Positions 10,367 through 19,764 of a stretch of 64,000 nucleotides of DNA are shown here, piece after piece. Both the position numbers and the translations under genes were made by a program. The notes beneath the pieces were generated by a model. It was not told where the DNA came from, searched no databases, and worked only from the letters and a program-made list of their open reading frames with translations. Source of the DNA: Candidatus Nitrotoga sp. MKT (GTDB lineage Bacteria > Pseudomonadota > Gammaproteobacteria > Burkholderiales > Gallionellaceae); assembly GCA_003402345.1 (NCBI GenBank), contig QFXH01000001.1, forward strand, positions 124,001-188,000. The letters are read 5' to 3'. Each line of letters opens with the position of its first letter. Within the stretch, counting starts at the first letter, position 1.

Positions 10367-10702
10367 ATAACATTAAAAAAGGATAGCTTATAAGCTTTAG
10401 CGTTTAATTTTTGGTGGTCAATCACCTTAACTTTCTCCGTCTTTCCGTTATTATTATACTTCGCATAATGTATATTATGTTAAATAATACAAAAATGGCG
10501 AGCGGCTAAAGAAATGTTTTTCGATACTTCGAAGATGCGTATTCCAATATTTCGATAGCTTCCTTGGCGCATCTTTTTGGGTAGATGTATCTATTATTAG
10601 CCCCTCAGTTATTAGCCCCTCAGTGGCTCACTATACAAGCCAGTACGTAGACAATTACACTGAGGTATATAAGTAATCATTTTATCATCAAAAAATAGTG
10701 CA
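10367..10702. other. Intergenic region around the dif-like site
   Basis: This 336-bp AT-rich stretch holds no credible gene. Besides the dif-like site it has a 15-bp perfect tandem duplication (TTATTAGCCCCTCAG at 10594-10608 and 10609-10623). No promoter or terminator could be assigned with confidence. Confidence 0.6.
10458..10485 (+). other. dif: dif-like XerC/XerD recombination site
   Basis: The 28 bases read as an 11-bp XerC arm (ACTTCGCATAA), a 6-bp centre (TGTATA) and an 11-bp XerD arm (TTATGTTAAAT). From the fourth base of the XerC arm on, they equal the E. coli dif site as I know it, except for the fifth base of the XerC arm being as expected (CGCATAA) and the left-most bases differing. 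The site lies in a gene-poor stretch between the SIR2 pseudogene and a minus-strand gene. Genes to the left run plus and most genes for 16 kb to the right run minus, as expected around a terminus. It probably marks the place where chromosome dimers are resolved by XerCD-FtsK. Confidence 0.88.
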
Positions 10703-11632
10703 TTATTTTTGTAGGTTAGCCTGGATGCTCAACACTTTTTTAATTGCCGTGGCAAGATCGACTGCCTTACCCTTCCCCCAGTAATGCAAGAACAGGTAGT
10801 GCGGTTGCTCCTGCGTCATATGCTGGTGAATCGCCACAATATTGACATCTTCGGCCCGCATGACCTTTAGGATTGGTTGTAGTTCATCTTCGAGTATCGC
10901 GAAATCGCCATCGACGACCGCTTCATTATCTGAGCCAGCAAATACAGCCCAAGTGTTAACACCCATTTGATTGGACACAACGATTCCATGCATTTTAGCT
11001 TCACGACCCATTACGATTTTGAACATCCCGTTATTTGCCTGTCCCTTTATGCCAAACAGGGCTTCCAAAGGAGCTGGGGTGATCTTGTTGTCACTGGCGA
11101 TCATCCCCGGAAACGCTGCGGCAGGCGTAGGATGAACAGCGCGAATTTCGGCAATCTTGTCATACACTTTCTTTACACCGGTTGCTAATTGATCGGCGCT
11201 ACCCACGCCGCTAATGTGCATGAAATAGACCTTGGGTTGATCGAAGAAGAAATGATTGTGGAGCGCGGTAATTTCAAGACCGGCATTCAAGGCAGCACTC
11301 ATGGCCGGATTGACTTCATCCTCGAATACAACCGTATCGCCCATCATCATCACCTGTCCATTATGGGCCGGAGTAAAGGCAACCCATGACGTGAGGCCCA
11401 TAAAAGTCGGCATGGACCATTTGTCGACCTGGATTTTAACGTCACTGCGCGGCTTGGAAACCTTGAAAACATTTTCTTCCTTGAAGAAACTTCCTTTAAG
11501 GCCGGTCAACTGCTCAATTTTTACGGTATCCAAAACACTCGTTGCATCCGCTGCATGAGCCGCAGCCACAATAAGGGCGAGTGCTATCACAACGATGGAG
11601 CGTCTACAAAAAAGGGCATCTAGCATGGACAT
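10703..11632 (-). CDS. Periplasmic DUF1259 (LppY/LpqO family) protein
   Basis: The 309-residue product has a signal peptide (IVVIALALIVAAAHA, cleavage near residue 27) and two copies of the DUF1259 domain, about 38-165 and 178-305. Each copy ends in a matching segment: ALHNHFFFDQPKVYFMHISG in the first and AIHQHMTQEQPHYLFLHYWG in the second, with paired histidines that look like a metal or ligand site. The family (LppY/LpqO) has no firmly known function. The gene is monocistronic on the minus strand directly right of the dif-like site. Confidence 0.85.
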   Translation of the reverse strand: MSMLDALFCRRSIVVIALALIVAAAHAADATSVLDTVKIEQLTGLKGSFFKEENVFKVSKPRSDVKIQVDKWSMPTFMGLTSWVAFTPAHNGQVMMMGDTVVFEDEVNPAMSAALNAGLEITALHNHFFFDQPKVYFMHISGVGSADQLATGVKKVYDKIAEIRAVHPTPAAAFPGMIASDNKITPAPLEALFGIKGQANNGMFKIVMGREAKMHGIVVSNQMGVNTWAVFAGSDNEAVVDGDFAILEDELQPILKVMRAEDVNIVAIHQHMTQEQPHYLFLHYWGKGKAVDLATAIKKVLSIQANLQK

Positions 11633-11996
11633 ATCCTTGTATTGTGTGAACGAAATCGATTAAAATCAGTGCATTATTAGGAGGCTAGTTGTGTGTTTCC
11701 TTCTGGCATAGACAATTGGTCGGGGTCTCCAGCCAAAGCCAGTTGAGCTTGTAGATCAATGAAACGTCCGATTAACTAAGCGACTGACTCGTCGATCAAT
11801 CGATACGACCTTGATAATCAGCTACTTGTAGGCGCGTAAATCTGAGGGTATCCCCCCAACCTTCTAAAACTACCGTCTCACTTAAAGATGGGGCAGCATG
11901 TACTTATTGTAAACTAAAATCATTATCGTTCGGCTTTCCTAAGTTCTTCAAATTAATCGGATTGGCAGTTTTGTAAACTGCCAATGAAGTAGTGTT
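11633..11996. other. Divergent intergenic region between DUF1259 gene and porin gene
   Basis: This 364-bp region separates two divergently transcribed genes and must hold both promoters. I see no reading frame worth calling. The only clear structure is the 25-bp palindrome at 11961-11985 just before the porin start. Confidence 0.5.
11961..11985 (+). promoter_or_regulatory. Perfect 11-bp inverted repeat upstream of porin start
   Basis: ATTGGCAGTTT is followed by TGT and then its exact reverse complement AAACTGCCAAT, ending 11 bases before the porin ATG. It could be a dimeric repressor operator or, as RNA, a hairpin that hides the ribosome binding region. No T-run follows, so it is not an intrinsic terminator. 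Confidence 0.6.
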
Positions 11997-13319
11997 ATGG
12001 TCATTTATCATACAATCACCCGTTGGCTACTAGCTTGCATTGCGGCTAATGCTGGGTTTCCTCTTGCTTATGGGATAGAAGAAAGTTGGAGCGCAAAATT
12101 TCAGACTACCTACGTCTGGCAGGGCAAGGCGCCATTCAATGCCGCCTACAGCGGATCCCGAAGCCTTTTTCCAGAACGGGAGAAAAGCTATTCTTTCACC
12201 GGAACCGCCTTTTTCGGCGTGCGGCCATGGGCAGGAGGCGAGCTCTATTTCAACCCGGAAGTAGCTCAGGGTGTCCCTCTCTCCAACCTCACCGGACTAG
12301 GTGGTTTAAGCAACGGCGAAATCGCCCGCACCTCCGGGCCCAAGCCAAAACTTTACATGGCTCGGGCCTTCTTGCGCCAAAGTTGGGGACTGGGTGACAT
12401 ACAAGATGCAGTTGATTCGGGTGCCAATCAACTGGCAGGAAAAATTCACCAGCGCCAAATCGTCCTTACCGTTGGCAAGCTATCTGTAACGGACATATTC
12501 GACAACAATGTTTACAGCCATGATCCACGGACTCAGTTTATCAACTGGTCTCTCATGACTGCGGGTGCTTACGATTATGCAGCCGATGCGCGCGGTTATT
12601 CCTGGGGCGCCGCACTGGAATACTATTACGATAACTGGGGGCTGCGCGCTGGCCGCTTCATCCAACCTAAAATACCCAACCAGCTTGACCTGGATCGGAA
12701 TATATTCAATCACTACGGTGACCAAATCGAACTAGGACATGGACATATGTTTTTTGGCCAGCCTGGCAAGATACGTCTGCTGGCCTTCCGCAACCGCACG
12801 CTGATGTCAAGTTTCCAAGATGCGCTGGATTACGCGGCACTCCACGGCGGCGTACCGAATATCAACAATGTGCGTAACGGTGACAAAATCAAATATGGTT
12901 TTGGCCTCAACTTGGAACAACAGCTAATCCCCAATATAGGTGTGTTCAGCCGCGCCAGTTGGGCAGATGGTAAAACAGAAACCTATGCCTTTACCGAAAT
13001 AGACCATTCACTTGCTGCAGGGACAGTCATCCAGGGCAACGCTTGGAGCCGCATTCAGGACAGCATAGGCATCGCATTCGTACAAAATGGGCTATCGCGT
13101 CAGCGGCGCGACTATTTGAGCGCTGGTGGTATAAGTTTCTTTATTGGCGACGGCGCACTCAACTACCGGCCGGAAAATATCCTGGAAACCTATTACAGCC
13201 TTGGCGCTATCAAAAATACCTGGCTTACGATGGACTACCAACACATCCACAATCCAGCGTACAACCGCGACCGTGGACCAGTTTCCATCGGTGCTGTTCG
13301 GCTGCGAGGGATATTTTAA
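11997..13319 (+). CDS. Carbohydrate-selective porin, OprB family
   Basis: The 440-residue product starts with a signal peptide (LACIAANAGFPLAYG) and then a long run of amphipathic beta strands typical of an outer-membrane barrel. Family features include TTYVWQGKAPFNAAYSG near the N-terminus, the SYSFTGTAFFGVRPW segment, the ELYFNPEVAQGVPLSNLTGL motif and the GNAWSRIQDSIGIAF segment. It ends in a C-terminal phenylalanine (RLRGIF), the outer-membrane sorting signal. Such porins usually pass sugars or other small solutes. The start follows an 11-bp palindrome that may control expression. Confidence 0.85.
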   Translation: MVIYHTITRWLLACIAANAGFPLAYGIEESWSAKFQTTYVWQGKAPFNAAYSGSRSLFPEREKSYSFTGTAFFGVRPWAGGELYFNPEVAQGVPLSNLTGLGGLSNGEIARTSGPKPKLYMARAFLRQSWGLGDIQDAVDSGANQLAGKIHQRQIVLTVGKLSVTDIFDNNVYSHDPRTQFINWSLMTAGAYDYAADARGYSWGAALEYYYDNWGLRAGRFIQPKIPNQLDLDRNIFNHYGDQIELGHGHMFFGQPGKIRLLAFRNRTLMSSFQDALDYAALHGGVPNINNVRNGDKIKYGFGLNLEQQLIPNIGVFSRASWADGKTETYAFTEIDHSLAAGTVIQGNAWSRIQDSIGIAFVQNGLSRQRRDYLSAGGISFFIGDGALNYRPENILETYYSLGAIKNTWLTMDYQHIHNPAYNRDRGPVSIGAVRLRGIF

Positions 13320-13324
13320 GGTTA

Positions 13325-13351
13325 AATAATGGCGCTATTGTTTATTTTTTT
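13325..13351 (+). terminator. Possible weak terminator after porin gene
   Basis: An AT-rich 7-bp stem with two wobble pairs (AATAATG with TATTGTT, loop GCGC) is followed by a run of seven T bases. It starts five bases after the porin stop and lies between convergent genes. The stem is weak. Confidence 0.3.
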
Positions 13352-13382
13352 GTACAACAGTTTTTAATGTGACGCTTCGTTT

Positions 13383-14609
13383 TCATCTGCTGATGTCATT
13401 GGCGAATCCGTTGCGCACCCGCTCCTGCCAGACATCCATCCAACCAGGCAAATCCGCAGCTGGCATGGGCCGAGAGACGAAAGTTCCCTGAGCGAGATCG
13501 CATCCCGTGCGTAACAGTAGATCCCAATCGTCCCGGTCTTCGACTCCTTCGGCCACAACTTCCATGCCCAATTGTCTTGCCAGAGCCAGGCTGGCGTCGT
13601 ACATCGCCCGTAACGTCTCAACGGTCCAAGCGCGGTGCACAAAGCCTTGGTCGATTTTAAGTTCATCGAAGGGAATGTCGCGTAACTGGGCCAATGAAGA
13701 ATGACCGGTGCCGAAGTCGTCAATTGAAAGGCGAAAGCGCTTCAGGCGCAGCCGGGTCAAGATTTCGAGCGGAGTCCGCGCGTCCCCCATTAGCTGGCTT
13801 TCCGTCACTTCCAGCACGATTTGTTGCGGCGGTATGTTTATCTTGGCGGTGAGTCCGGTAACAAAATCCAGAAAATCCAGGGACGCCAAACTGTCCATAG
13901 CTACGTTGACGGACACCCGCAACACCAGTCCTGCATCCTGCCAGGCTTTGGCCTGGGCCAACGCGCTAGTGAGCACTACCCGGGTCAGGTCGTCGATCAA
14001 ACCGTTCGCTTCAGCTACCCCGATGAACTGATCGGGTGGCACAATCCCGTGAACGGGATGATGCCACCGTACCAAGGTCTCTACGCCCACCAGCTTACCG
14101 GTGGCAACTGCCACCTTGGGTTGATAGTAATTGACAAGCTCGCCGTTGTTGATGGCAGCACGTACCTCGTCCGCGCCGTAAATTTTCTGCACCACCTGAG
14201 GGCTGTCCAGTGGGGAAGGTACCCACTTTTCCAATAATGCGGACAACGCCTCCGGTTTAACCGGTTTCTGTATATGGCCAAGCACCATGATTTTGTGAGC
14301 CTTTACCAGTTTCTCGACTGTCTGCAGCATTCGTTCATCCTCACCACTGATCAGAATGAGACTGCCAGTATAATTTCGTTCAACCAGATGGCGTACGAAT
14401 TCAATCCCGTCCATTTCCGGCATATTGAGATCCAGTAAGATCAGATTTGGTCGCGTATCCAAGCCATCTACCCGATCCAGGGCGGCTTGCCCGCTTTCAC
14501 AGAGCGCAACCGAAGTGAACCCCTGGTTTGCCAGCATACGGGCCAGCAGCTTGAGCATGAATGGCTCATCGTCGAGCATCAAAATTTTTACCATAAATTT
14601 TTCAATCAT
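13383..14609 (-). CDS. Response regulator with receiver and EAL (c-di-GMP phosphodiesterase) domains
   Basis: The 408-residue protein has an N-terminal receiver (acidic pocket Asp13-Asp14, phosphoacceptor Asp60 in LLDLNMPEMDG, lysine in IQKPVKP) and a C-terminal EAL domain. The EAL signature reads GVETLVRW, keeping the catalytic glutamate; the later motifs VTESQLM, LSIDDFGTGHSSL, ELKIDQGFV and VVAEGVED are all present, so c-di-GMP hydrolysis is likely. A GTG lies one codon before the chosen ATG; the ATG has AAGGAG at eight bases. It is 39 bases downstream of the hybrid kinase and is its probable partner. Confidence 0.92.
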   Translation of the reverse strand: MIEKFMVKILMLDDEPFMLKLLARMLANQGFTSVALCESGQAALDRVDGLDTRPNLILLDLNMPEMDGIEFVRHLVERNYTGSLILISGEDERMLQTVEKLVKAHKIMVLGHIQKPVKPEALSALLEKWVPSPLDSPQVVQKIYGADEVRAAINNGELVNYYQPKVAVATGKLVGVETLVRWHHPVHGIVPPDQFIGVAEANGLIDDLTRVVLTSALAQAKAWQDAGLVLRVSVNVAMDSLASLDFLDFVTGLTAKINIPPQQIVLEVTESQLMGDARTPLEILTRLRLKRFRLSIDDFGTGHSSLAQLRDIPFDELKIDQGFVHRAWTVETLRAMYDASLALARQLGMEVVAEGVEDRDDWDLLLRTGCDLAQGTFVSRPMPAADLPGWMDVWQERVRNGFANDISR

Positions 14610-14648
14610 CACCTTTTCTCCTTAATCTTGCACGCCACAAAATTGTAT

Positions 14649-17600
14649 TTACAACGAACCAAGATATTTATCCACGGCGGCCATTTCTGCCTCAAAGCGA
14701 GGTAACAGCACTGCCAATGCTTCGGTGTCACCCACCTTCCCCGCCTGTTCCATTTCGGCACACAGCTCACCCAGCGCCAACGCACCAACCGAACGAGCCG
14801 ATGATTTAAGTTTGTGGGCTGCGGCACTCACCGCCGCCTGTCCCACTTGATAGGCGGCACGTAATTCCGCCGCCATTCTGACCGAACTGGAACGAAAATC
14901 CCGCAAGAATTCACTGATTACCGCGGGGTCGTCCCCTACCAGCCCTTTGAGAACACTCACGTCCACCGGTGCCGTGGCGGGTGTGGCCGCTGGGACGGAC
15001 GGAATGGGTGTGGCCAGGCTGATTGCGGTAGGCAACCATTTCGCCAGCGTGGCTTTCAAGTCCACCAGTTGCACCGGTTTGCTCAAATAGTCGTCCATGC
15101 CGACAGCGCGGCAATGCTCTGCCTCACCCTTGAGGGCATTGGCAGTTAGGGCGACAATCGGGATGTGTCGCTTGTCAGCCTTACTGGCCTCGTCGGCGCG
15201 GATAGCCGCAGTCAGTTGATAACCATCCATTTCCGGCATATGCAGGTCGGTGAGCAGCAACGCATAGTCACCGCTTTCCCAGCATTTCAGCGCTTCGCGG
15301 CCGTCGCTGACGATATCTGCGGCATATCCAAGCAGTGCGAGCTGTTGCCGAATTACTTTTTGGTTAATTTCGTTGTCTTCGGCCACCAGTACCAACCTAC
15401 CCTGCTGCAAAGCTATCGCACGCGAAGGCGGAGTGATCGTCATTTCGATCTTGTCTGAAGATGAAGACTCTTCTTTCTCATACGCCCGCCCTGCGGCAAT
15501 GGCCACTGCCCGGAGGAAGGACTGGGGATGCATGATGTCACCGTCCAAGGTGACAAGATCCACCGTTTCAACACGCCCCCGACGACGGTGCCCGCGCCTG
15601 ATGACGATAAAGCGTGGCTCAATACCGGGCTGTTGATGCCCGTGCTCAACCACTACGAAATGTGGATTCAGGTCAGATCGAGCGCGAAAAGCAGTGCGCA
15701 ATTCCTCGATCGGTGGCGCATCATGTCCGGCGTCGATGATAAGCAACCACAGGCCGGGCGAAAGTATGTCGATCTGTTTGCGGGCTGCGGCCAGATCCGG
15801 CACCCGCTCAACAATCGCCCCGCTTTCTCTCAGATAGACGGCCAGATCATCGCCTAACCCGTTGTCGTCGCCTAGCACCAGGCAGGAAAGCCCAGTCAGG
15901 TCAACCGTCTTGACGCCAACGGCGGGCCTGGTCGGTGGTAGCGCAAACGACAAGCGCGCAGTGAAAGTTGAACCCTTGCCCGGCGCGCTCTGCACCGCAA
16001 TCTCTCCGCCCATTAGTTCCACCAAATGGCGGGAGATGGCCAGCCCCAGCCCGGTCCCACCAAAACGCCGGGTGGTGGAGGCATCGCCCTGGGTGAATGA
16101 GGTGAAAAGCCGGGATTGGGTTTCCTCATCCATACCAATGCCGTTGTCGGTTATTTGAAACTCCACCGTCACCTGGTCTGGGTCGTGCTTAGTCAGCAAT
16201 GCACGCACCGATACCCGGCCTTGTTGCTGCTGACCGCTGGAAAACTTGATGGCGTTGTTAGCGAGGTTGACCAGTACTTGACGCAGGCGCAAGGCATCGC
16301 CCAGAACTTCTTCGGGAATCGCTGGATCGATGAACAGGGTGAGCTCCACGCCTTTCTTTGCGGCCAGGTGTTCCAACAAACCGCAAGCTTTCTCTACCAC
16401 ATCCGCCACATTCGTGGACACGCGTTCGATTTCCAGTTTGCCAGCTTCTATCTTAGAGAAATCGAGAATGTCCTCGATGATGTCCAGCAAAACAAAAGCC
16501 GATTCCCGGATGAGATTGACCATCTCCACTTGGTAGCCACTCAGACTGGTTTGCCGCAGCACATCGGCCATGCCGATCACACCATTCATGGGAGTGCGGA
16601 TCTCATGGCTCATAGTAGCGAGAAAAGCTGATTTTGCCTGGTTGGCCTGTTCTGCCTCAAATCGGGCATGCTCAAGGTCTTTCATGATACGTACACGTTC
16701 ACGGACGTCACGCAGAATGCCGGTGAAATAGCGTTTTCCCCCGACGAAGTATTCGCTGACTGCAAGATATACCGCAATGCGTTCACCATTCTTGTGCAAC
16801 CCGTCGACTTCACGTCCAATACCGATAATATGGGCCTGCCTGGTTTGGTAATACCTCTCCATGTAACCGTCGTGGCCGCTGCGGTGAGGTTCCGGCATAA
16901 GAATAGAAATGTTTTGCCCGATCACTTCATCGCGGGTATAACCGAAGAGATTTTCCACAACTGGGTTAGCGGAACGAACGATGCCCTTTTCGTCGATGGT
17001 AATGACACAATCCACCATATGTTCGACCACGGAGCGGGTTTCTTCTTCCTTGATCGCCATGGCTACATTGGCCTGCTCCAGTTCGGCGGTACGCTGCGCT
17101 ACTTGATCTTCCAATTCAACTGACACTCGACGTAAGCGCGTAACTACCAATGCGAGTGCCCCCAACCCCAGCGCCAGCAACGTACCAAAGAGAATAAATA
17201 TATCGCGCAGATCGGCGCGACTTTGCGCCACTACATTGTCCAGTGGCCGAACAATCTCCAGCACACCGCGCACATCCCCTACTTTCCAGTCATGTTTAGG
17301 GCTGTCTGGACGTGCATTGTGGCAACTTACACATTCCGCGCGCATTACATCCGCCGTGGCGTAGCGTAGCGATGCGCGTCCCTGAAATTCTTCAAAACGG
17401 TAGTAGGGCTGTTGTGGGTTCGCCTGCAATGCCACCAAAGCCTGCCGCTCAAAATCATCATGCGCACCGCCATCCTTGCGCCAGGGGAAGGGATAATTGC
17501 TGTATAAACGCACCATCATGCCAGAACCGCGCAAGCTGATCCTTCTGCCGAGCTCCATACTGAAGGTGGCAGGTAACGGAATGGCCCCCGGCTTTTGCAA

Positions 17601-17900
17601 GTAATCATGTGCCACTTCAACGTTGTGGCCACCTACGCGATCCACAACTTCAGAAGTATATAAGTTGCGCAGTTCCATTAGAGATGCTGCATGCAGCGTA
17701 ATGCCCTGTAGTGCGGCGGATTGCACCAGCGTGGTAGTGGCATGGGATAAATACCACAAAGCAATCAGCGCACCGCCACAAAAGATCATACTTAACACCA
17801 GAATGGTGTGTTTATAGAGCGGCAGCAGGAACGCTGCCCAAAGCCTTTTCAATTGTTGACGCAAGCCGGATGAAGTTACTGATGAATTTGGTTTTCTCAC
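14649..17900 (-). CDS. Membrane hybrid histidine kinase with DUF3365 haem-sensor, PAS, two receivers and HPt
   Basis: The 1083-residue protein begins with a transmembrane helix (about 31-53), followed by a periplasmic DUF3365-type domain holding a c-type haem motif CVSCH at 190-194, and a second helix (about 231-255). A PAS domain (about 285-400) precedes a histidine kinase core with phospho-His432 in MSHEIRTPMNG and the ATPase boxes DNGIGMD and GTGLGLAIS. Then come a degenerate receiver (about 645-780), a canonical receiver (LVAEDNEIN, LLTDLHMPEMDG) and a C-terminal HPt domain with AAHKLKSSARSVGA. It should relay a redox or gas signal through a phosphorelay, probably to the EAL regulator downstream. 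Confidence 0.93.
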   Translation of the reverse strand: MRKPNSSVTSSGLRQQLKRLWAAFLLPLYKHTILVLSMIFCGGALIALWYLSHATTTLVQSAALQGITLHAASLMELRNLYTSEVVDRVGGHNVEVAHDYLQKPGAIPLPATFSMELGRRISLRGSGMMVRLYSNYPFPWRKDGGAHDDFERQALVALQANPQQPYYRFEEFQGRASLRYATADVMRAECVSCHNARPDSPKHDWKVGDVRGVLEIVRPLDNVVAQSRADLRDIFILFGTLLALGLGALALVVTRLRRVSVELEDQVAQRTAELEQANVAMAIKEEETRSVVEHMVDCVITIDEKGIVRSANPVVENLFGYTRDEVIGQNISILMPEPHRSGHDGYMERYYQTRQAHIIGIGREVDGLHKNGERIAVYLAVSEYFVGGKRYFTGILRDVRERVRIMKDLEHARFEAEQANQAKSAFLATMSHEIRTPMNGVIGMADVLRQTSLSGYQVEMVNLIRESAFVLLDIIEDILDFSKIEAGKLEIERVSTNVADVVEKACGLLEHLAAKKGVELTLFIDPAIPEEVLGDALRLRQVLVNLANNAIKFSSGQQQQGRVSVRALLTKHDPDQVTVEFQITDNGIGMDEETQSRLFTSFTQGDASTTRRFGGTGLGLAISRHLVELMGGEIAVQSAPGKGSTFTARLSFALPPTRPAVGVKTVDLTGLSCLVLGDDNGLGDDLAVYLRESGAIVERVPDLAAARKQIDILSPGLWLLIIDAGHDAPPIEELRTAFRARSDLNPHFVVVEHGHQQPGIEPRFIVIRRGHRRRGRVETVDLVTLDGDIMHPQSFLRAVAIAAGRAYEKEESSSSDKIEMTITPPSRAIALQQGRLVLVAEDNEINQKVIRQQLALLGYAADIVSDGREALKCWESGDYALLLTDLHMPEMDGYQLTAAIRADEASKADKRHIPIVALTANALKGEAEHCRAVGMDDYLSKPVQLVDLKATLAKWLPTAISLATPIPSVPAATPATAPVDVSVLKGLVGDDPAVISEFLRDFRSSSVRMAAELRAAYQVGQAAVSAAAHKLKSSARSVGALALGELCAEMEQAGKVGDTEALAVLLPRFEAEMAAVDKYLGSL

Positions 17901-18430
17901 GAAAGTATCCTGAATTTTGTGTAATCGGAATATATTAATGCTACGGCATCCATCTCCCGAACTGGAAGTAAGGCGATCAAGCGCAACTTTCTAGTCCCTG
18001 ATAAACATCATCCATTTTCTACCGATGTTTTATAGTGCCAGTCGACAGAGTTTCATAATGCCTCATCAGATGGAAACAAGCCACAATCCCTGGATATCTT
18101 TCCCATATTGATATTCACCGCTTCAATCACACTGGCGGTACTGCATACCGCGCATGGTGCGCAGGCTGCATGCGAGAGATTTCTCCGCCAGCAAGGCGGG
18201 TTGAACGGCTAATGCGCGACAACGACATCTCAGATTTGGACATCTCCTGGAGAACTGGATCAACGAGTAACATCAAGAAAAACTGGTAGCATAAACCCCA
18301 CCCTTTGGCAGACGAAAAACCGAGGGAAACCTAATACCTAAAACAAAGAGAATGAAACCCCATTCATGCTTGAAAAGTACATGATATCGCTTAACTTTTA
18401 CTATAGGCATTTGCAACAAGGAGAAATAAA
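17901..18430. other. Intergenic region with possible transposase scrap
   Basis: This 530-bp stretch has no open frame of note. At 18188-18229, adding one base would give ASKA followed by RVERLMRDND, which resembles the helix-turn segment of IS3-family OrfB, so an old insertion sequence may have decayed here. The promoter for the lipoprotein gene must lie near the right end. Confidence 0.3.
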
Positions 18431-18970
18431 TTGAAAGCTTTAATAACTACCCTGCTTACTATAGGTGTTTCCATTCTTGCCGGATGTGCTGAGCCAGAGC
18501 CAAGAATTACGCCAAGGCCAAAAATCAATTGGAATGACGTTCAATCCATTGCAAGTGCAATTAGTGTGCAACGCGACGATTTAAAAAAAACAACAAATTT
18601 CAGGGGACCAAATAGTAGCAAAGGTATTCTGGACACCGTTTTATTACGTGCATGGAAATCGGATGAGGGTGGAGGGTTCAGTTATCAGATTTACGTTATC
18701 GATTTCTACCACGGTGATTGGCACTTTTACGATACGGCGTCTGATTCAAAAGGCAATAATCTTGTTATTAAACTTAACTCACGGGATGTCAGTTCTTGTG
18801 ATTACTTTACCTGCGGCCACCAAGAACATCTCGGAATCGATGTATCTCAGGAATATTTGGAAAAAAATCAGGAAAACGGTATTGTTTTCAAGGTAAGCGG
18901 CAAAGGGGGTGAAGAGACCTTTAACGTTCCTTCAACGTATATTAAAGCCTTCTTATCTGTCGCCAAATAA
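18431..18970 (+). CDS. Putative lipoprotein of unknown function
   Basis: The 179-residue product starts with a good lipoprotein signal (GVSILAGCAEPEP, cysteine near residue 19). The start codon is TTG, and it is supported by AAGGAGA at six bases upstream; no in-frame ATG fits. The mature part is hydrophilic, with a YVIDFYHGDWHFYDTASD segment and two cysteines in SSCDYFTCGHQ that could form a disulfide. I do not recognise the family. It stands alone on the plus strand among minus-strand genes. Confidence 0.75.
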   Translation: MKALITTLLTIGVSILAGCAEPEPRITPRPKINWNDVQSIASAISVQRDDLKKTTNFRGPNSSKGILDTVLLRAWKSDEGGGFSYQIYVIDFYHGDWHFYDTASDSKGNNLVIKLNSRDVSSCDYFTCGHQEHLGIDVSQEYLEKNQENGIVFKVSGKGGEETFNVPSTYIKAFLSVAK

Positions 18971-19049
18971 ATTCACCCGTTATGCTTAGTATTCGAAATA
19001 TTTGGCAGTTAACACAATGACGGATGTAATTTATGTCCGTAGTCCATAC

Positions 19050-19745
19050 TCAAGGAATTTCCGCGTCATTCATACGTTTTAGAATAATTTCCGTCTTTCT
19101 CAACATACCTCGTGCTTCACGATGTTGGTCGTAGTAGCGCGGATTAGGAACCATAACGGCAAGTTTGGCGGCTTGTGCCGCAGAAAGTTGGGCTGCGCTG
19201 ACGCGGTAATAATACCGGGCAGCGGCCTCCGCACCGAACACACCATTACCCCATTCTATGACGTTTAAATAAATCTCAAAAATACGTTGCTTGGTCATCA
19301 TCTGTTCCAGCATTACGGTGATAAGCACTTCCTCTGCCTTGCGCCATGGCGTGCGTTTGGTGGATAAAAATAAATTTTTTGCCAACTGCTGGCTGATGGT
19401 AGAGCCACCCGCTACGATCTTGCCCTTTTTCAGGTTTTTTTCATAAGCCTTCTGGATGCCTTCCCAGTCGAAGCCTTCGTGGTCAACGAATTTCGCGTCC
19501 TCAGAGGCAATCATGGCGCGTTTAAGATTATTGGATATCTTTGCATAGGGCACCCACTGATGCCGTAACTCAGCATCTGGATGCTTGTTTTGCATCACTA
19601 GCAATCGCTCGTCCATGAAGGCGCTAGTAGAGGGGTTGTGTTTTACCCACCATGCGATGTGCGCAAAAATCCACAGTTGATAGAGCAATAAAAGAAGCAG
19701 CAACGCTCCGACTATGCGCCATATCCAGGACCATAGTTTTTTCAT
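19050..19745 (-). CDS. mtgA: Monofunctional biosynthetic peptidoglycan transglycosylase
   Basis: MtgA polymerises lipid II into glycan strands at the inner membrane. The 231-residue product has a single N-terminal transmembrane helix (about 7-29) and a GT51 domain with catalytic Glu82 in ASEDAKFVDHEGFDW, then GGSTISQQLAKNLFLS, RKAEEVLITVMLE and EIYLNVIEWGNGVFG. No transpeptidase domain follows. The gene is 19 bases downstream of aroE, a frequent pairing in this class. Confidence 0.96.
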   Translation of the reverse strand: MKKLWSWIWRIVGALLLLLLLYQLWIFAHIAWWVKHNPSTSAFMDERLLVMQNKHPDAELRHQWVPYAKISNNLKRAMIASEDAKFVDHEGFDWEGIQKAYEKNLKKGKIVAGGSTISQQLAKNLFLSTKRTPWRKAEEVLITVMLEQMMTKQRIFEIYLNVIEWGNGVFGAEAAARYYYRVSAAQLSAAQAAKLAVMVPNPRYYDQHREARGMLRKTEIILKRMNDAEIP

Positions 19746-19764
19746 GGTGTGCCCTTTGGTTTGC

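Noticed and set aside
10458-10485. Resemblance to loxP
   Set aside because: The central spacer and arms fit XerCD dif far better, and the right arm does not repeat the left as in loxP.
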